Source: Neckera pumila (lineage: Eukaryota > Streptophyta > Bryopsida > Hypnales > Neckeraceae). From it: a DNA stretch of 64,000 bases. The notes beneath the pieces are model-generated. The model had not been told where the DNA came from, searched no databases, and saw only the letters and a program-made list of their open reading frames with translations. Both the position numbers and the translations under genes were made by a program. The DNA lies in assembly GCA_963969595.1 (NCBI GenBank), contig OZ018416.1, positions 19,856,065 through 19,920,064 of the forward strand, in the 5' to 3' direction. This document shows, piece after piece, positions 60,718 through 64,000 of this stretch (position 1 is the first letter of the stretch; every line of letters starts with the position of its first letter).

Positions 60718-61095
60718 AATTGTGTTAAAAAAAAATTTCAGACCTCATTCAGGCATAGTAGAACAATCTTTTTCAAAAATCTTTGAACTAAAACAATGTG
60801 GAGAATCAATCTAGTTTTCATCTCCAAAAATTTGTTTGACGTTTAGAGCCTCCAGTAAAAAGTTATGGAAAAAATTCTAAATGGATATGGAAGCAAAATT
60901 TTCTTTGACATTTAAACATCCTTTTAGAATTTTGTCCATAACTTTTTATTGTAAGCTCTAAACTTCAAACAAATTTTTGGAGATGAAAACTAGATTGATT
61001 TTCCACATTTTTTTAGTTCAAAATTTTTAAAAAAAAAAGGTATTCTACTATGCCTAAATGAGGTCTAAAATTCAACTTTTAACACAATTCTTGAA
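60718..61095. repeat. Foldback repeat, copy 2 (arms ~170 bp)
   Basis: 'aattgtgtt' at 60718 through 'ggatatgg' at about 60893 is an imperfect inverse of about 60922 through 'aacacaatt' at 61090. Transcribed RNA from it would be nearly all double-stranded. Confidence 0.7.
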
Positions 61096-61309
61096 TTTGG
61101 ACAATGAGTAATTACTCTTCAAAAATATCCCATGTTCTTTGAGATTTCACAGTGGACAATTGTTTTTTTTATATAAACAACCTCTTCAACCTTCATTTTC
61201 ACCAATTATCAATGAATTATGACTATCACATTGCCATTAGAAAAGATCCTAATAGTAGATGTCATTGGACTAATTTTGACATTTCATCTTTTTTCCAAAA
61301 CTTGGTTAG

Positions 61310-61383
61310 AGTACAAGGTATGCAATAATCAGGGTTAAGGTGCATTACAATACCTTAACCCTGATTATTGCATACCTTGTACT
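61310..61383. repeat. Perfect 32-bp hairpin, 10-base loop
   Basis: Positions 61310-61341 (AGTACAAGGTATGC...) are the exact reverse complement of 61352-61383, with the loop GCATTACAAT. It is the longest perfect inverted repeat seen in the window. Confidence 0.9.
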
Positions 61384-61605
61384 TGGATATTGAATGACTG
61401 ACACATTCGATGTCGTGATGCAAGGTGAACGACTATAGGAGAAAAAATAATCTTTTATCCAATTTAAATGTTATTGTGGGGTCCTTTCAGCTGCTCTAGA
61501 GCGGCCCACTTGAGGCTTGCAATTTTCTGTAATGCTCTTCTTCCAATAATTGGAGCATTTTAGTGACTACCTTGATCATGATGGACTGCATCTTTCAAGC
61601 CGGGT

Positions 61606-62425
61606 TTAACACCTAAACGACCATTTATCCCCTAGGGGGACAATTTGGGTCCGGGCAAGTTCCTACTGTCTCAATTTTTAGTGATAATTTTTGGGATTTT
61701 TTGAAGTTGTGTATTTTTGCGAGAACTTTGTGAACTCATTATTTCTATTTTAATTGATGTAGGGGAGCAAAAGTTATGGCACAATAAGCAAACACAGAAT
61801 TCGGCAGGCAGCCCAAAAAAAATCACAAAAAGTCAAAATCAATTTTTTTCCAATTTTTTTCTCAAAGATAATATTTTTGTCTACAAGTCCAGCTTTGTTT
61901 CATTCAATTTGGACTAATAATGAGAAAGTTATGGACAATCTTAGTTTTTTGGGCAATCTAAGCATCTTCTCGAAAAAATAACTTGTAGAATTTTTTTTGA
62001 ATGCAATTTTTAGAATTTTTCAAAAAAAATGTTCGACAGGGTTTGACTTCCTTGCTAGAACAATCTCACCATTGTGATTCAATTCCATCTAAAAGCTACT
62101 AATAACTTAGTTTTTTCTTCAATCTTGAACCCACCTCTACTTAATAAATTTTTAATGAGTAAAAATTAAACGCTTTTTTTCCTAAATTTTTGTTGTAGAT
62201 TCTCAACTCAACTACTTAACATAAATAATTAGAAAATCAAAATTAGTAGTGCAAAAAATTTGAACTAAAAAGATTCAAAGCCAAAAAAATTAGTCAAGCA
62301 AGGTGTAAAAAACTTGTTTTCTTCACTTTAAATGCATATATCTTGCAATCTACATGGTCAAAGTTTCTGAAATTTCTTCCACGTATTCATATACTAGTCA
62401 AGTATAAGATCTTATGGTTAATCAA
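61606..62425 (-). mobile_element. TTAA element, family B, copy 3 (inverted, truncated)
   Basis: It starts TTAACACCTAAACGACC, then 'cccctagggggacaatt' as the inverse of the family B right end. Family sequence continues to about 62425 ('aagatcttatggtt') and then stops without a second TTAA terminus. Confidence 0.5.
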
Positions 62426-62655
62426 TTTCATATGTTTGCAATTGGTCAAAAATCCTCAATAACACTTGATTGGATGGTCAAAAGACCTCCGGCATTTCAC
62501 TGTTCTCACCTCACCAAAAAGACTGATGGATGTTGGTCATGACTTTAAAAAAGTTCCCATGAATATGAAAATTTCACATGGAAGAGTTTGCATCTTCATT
62601 ATGGGTGTTATTTTGTTGTGCTTCTAGGCAGCTTATGCGCGACCATCTTGTGTTT

Positions 62656-63585
62656 TTAACCCCTAAAGGACCAACATGCGTTTTTTTGGCCGTATAGAAT
62701 TTTAGGGCAGGTATGTGCGACTAGAGGTTTCCATATTTTTGGCCCAAAATTTAATAAAAGGTGGGGGCGAGGAATATCTTTCATATGCACCAAGTTTCAT
62801 GACATTGGAAATACGAGTCAAAAGTTATGGCCTAATATGTTATTTTTTTTGTAATTGTGCAGTCTGGACAAATCAGAAAAAATCACTTTTTTCAAAAACA
62901 AAAATTTGAAATTTGTTTTCTAGAATTATATTTGTGTGGAAAGCTTTGAATCATTCCCTTTTTATCAATGAGTCAAAAGTTATGAGGATTTTTTGTTTGC
63001 GGGCAGTTATGGATTCTCTACTCGAAAATAAACTTTGAAGTCCTTTATCTTATTCAATTTTCATTATTTTTTGAAAAAAATAAAATCATAGGATGAAGAT
63101 TGTGTATTACAACATTGCAACCATTGGGATTGGCATTTTTCAATTCCATAATTAAATTCTTAACAATTTAGTATTTTAAATCATTCTCTACTGCTATCTA
63201 CTTACTATTTTTTTCCTATATGTTTTACAATTCCAAATGATCTAAAATTTTCCAAGCATATAGCCAACTTGTCTAGGCAAAAGAATCCAAAGAAGCACCA
63301 CCATTTTGGACATTTTTTCCTAGAAAAGTGAGCTTGTGAAGAGCAACTGCCCGGTTTATTGCAGGGACAAAAAAAGGATTTTTGTCTTTTTAAATGCTTA
63401 TATCTTGCAATCCACACGGTGGAAAATTCTGAAATTTTTACCACATGTTCTCAAGTCAGCATACTACAAGATCCTATAGTTAGATGTGTCAAAAAAGTTT
63501 TTCTCAAAAATTTGGTACTTGTTCTAAAAATGGCAATTTTTGAGCATTTTCAATGAAAACATAGTCATGGAATTTTAGGGGTTAA
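62656..63585 (+). mobile_element. TTAA element, family A, copy 6 (930 bp)
   Basis: The ends are TTAACCCCTAAAGGACC and GGAATTTTAGGGGTTAA, with a single change in the right terminus. The inside agrees closely with copy 2. Confidence 0.8.
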
Positions 63586-64000
63586 GCTCACTCTATGTGG
63601 GCGTGAACTTTGGTTGGATTTGATGCAAAAACACACACAATTGTAAGCTCTTTTCTCTTTCCAATAGAAATGACAATTTTGAGTGGTTTTTGATAGGAAA
63701 ATCACCTAGGTCCTTCAGAGGTTAAGGTAGACCAACCCAATTCCGCCAATTGCCCAATTCCATCTACAAAACTCATCCAAATACATTAATTTCCTACCAA
63801 AATCATTGCATTGATGACAACAAGGGGTAACATGTCAATTCTTTATTGGTGAACACTAAAGTGCCATTGGATATATGGACAGGTGGCTCTATATTGTTTA
63901 CAAGACACTTATGACTTCACACTCTATGAATAGTTTTGTAATTTTAGGGCAGACCACTTCACAAATCCACAAAAAACACAATTTTAATCATAAAATTATA
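63586..64000. other. Intergenic DNA to the window edge
   Basis: A piece ending 'aggtccttcagaggttaa' at about 63724 resembles the terminus of another TTAA element. The rest shows nothing recognisable. Confidence 0.35.

Larger units (their letters stand above)
60322..61534. mobile_element. CATTAGAG-family element, copy 3 (1213 bp), with a foldback inside
   Basis: The ends are CATTGTAGAAAATCGCAGGC and the inverse of CATTACAGAAAATTGCAAGC; pairing goes on through 'gggccgctcc'. It is longer than the other two copies because it contains the foldback repeat and the 32-bp hairpin. No transposase frame is present. Confidence 0.6.

Overview
The window looks like nuclear DNA of a land plant, probably a seed-free one such as a bryophyte. 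The grounds are a polyphenol oxidase with a plant-type C-terminal domain, a chloroplast-type D-glycerate 3-kinase spread over 12 GT-AG exons, and sparse genes in AT-rich, repeat-filled DNA. The lineage is inference; nothing here fixes the species.

Genes: (1) positions 1-775 (+) hold the last two exons of a polyphenol oxidase, cut by the window edge. (2) 26988-31923 (-) is a complete glycerate kinase (GLYK, last step of photorespiration); all 12 exons were joined in frame to give 412 residues. (3) 35466-36365 (+) is an apparently intact 299-residue PhzF-family protein that lacks the usual catalytic glutamate, probably with a 5'-UTR intron. (4) 37320-39130 (+) is a multi-exon gene for an unrecognised protein with about twelve tyrosine-phased heptads and an Ala/Gly-rich hydrophobic stretch; its first and last junctions are unresolved. 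Two broken genes were found: a piggyBac-type transposase pseudogene (19926-22640, -) and a fragment resembling the N-4/N-6 DNA methylase fold (50623-51407, -).

The rest is mostly repeats. The main theme is a set of short elements bounded by TTAA with termini close to TTAACCCCTAAAG. There are a ~930 bp family A (six copies), a related family B (three), a 230 bp family C (three), a ~150 bp family D (three) and two singletons. Exact TTAA flanks and CCC-starting ends are the hallmark of piggyBac-type elements, and the decayed transposase lies in the same window. Several elements abut and share one TTAA. Other repeats are three further inverted-repeat families (CATTAGAG-, GGNNAATTT- and CCTTGGGG-ended), foldback elements with long arms, a perfect 32-bp hairpin, a ~145 bp tandem array (10450-11170) and smaller tandem repeats.

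Layout: 1-1000 polyphenol oxidase end; 1000-19900 repeats; 19900-25900 decayed transposase and decayed coding-like DNA; 27000-32000 GLYK; 34900-39200 gene-rich island (PhzF and heptad protein); 39200-64000 repeats, with the methylase-like relic at 50.6-51.4 kb. The genes show no operon-like or pathway link to each other.
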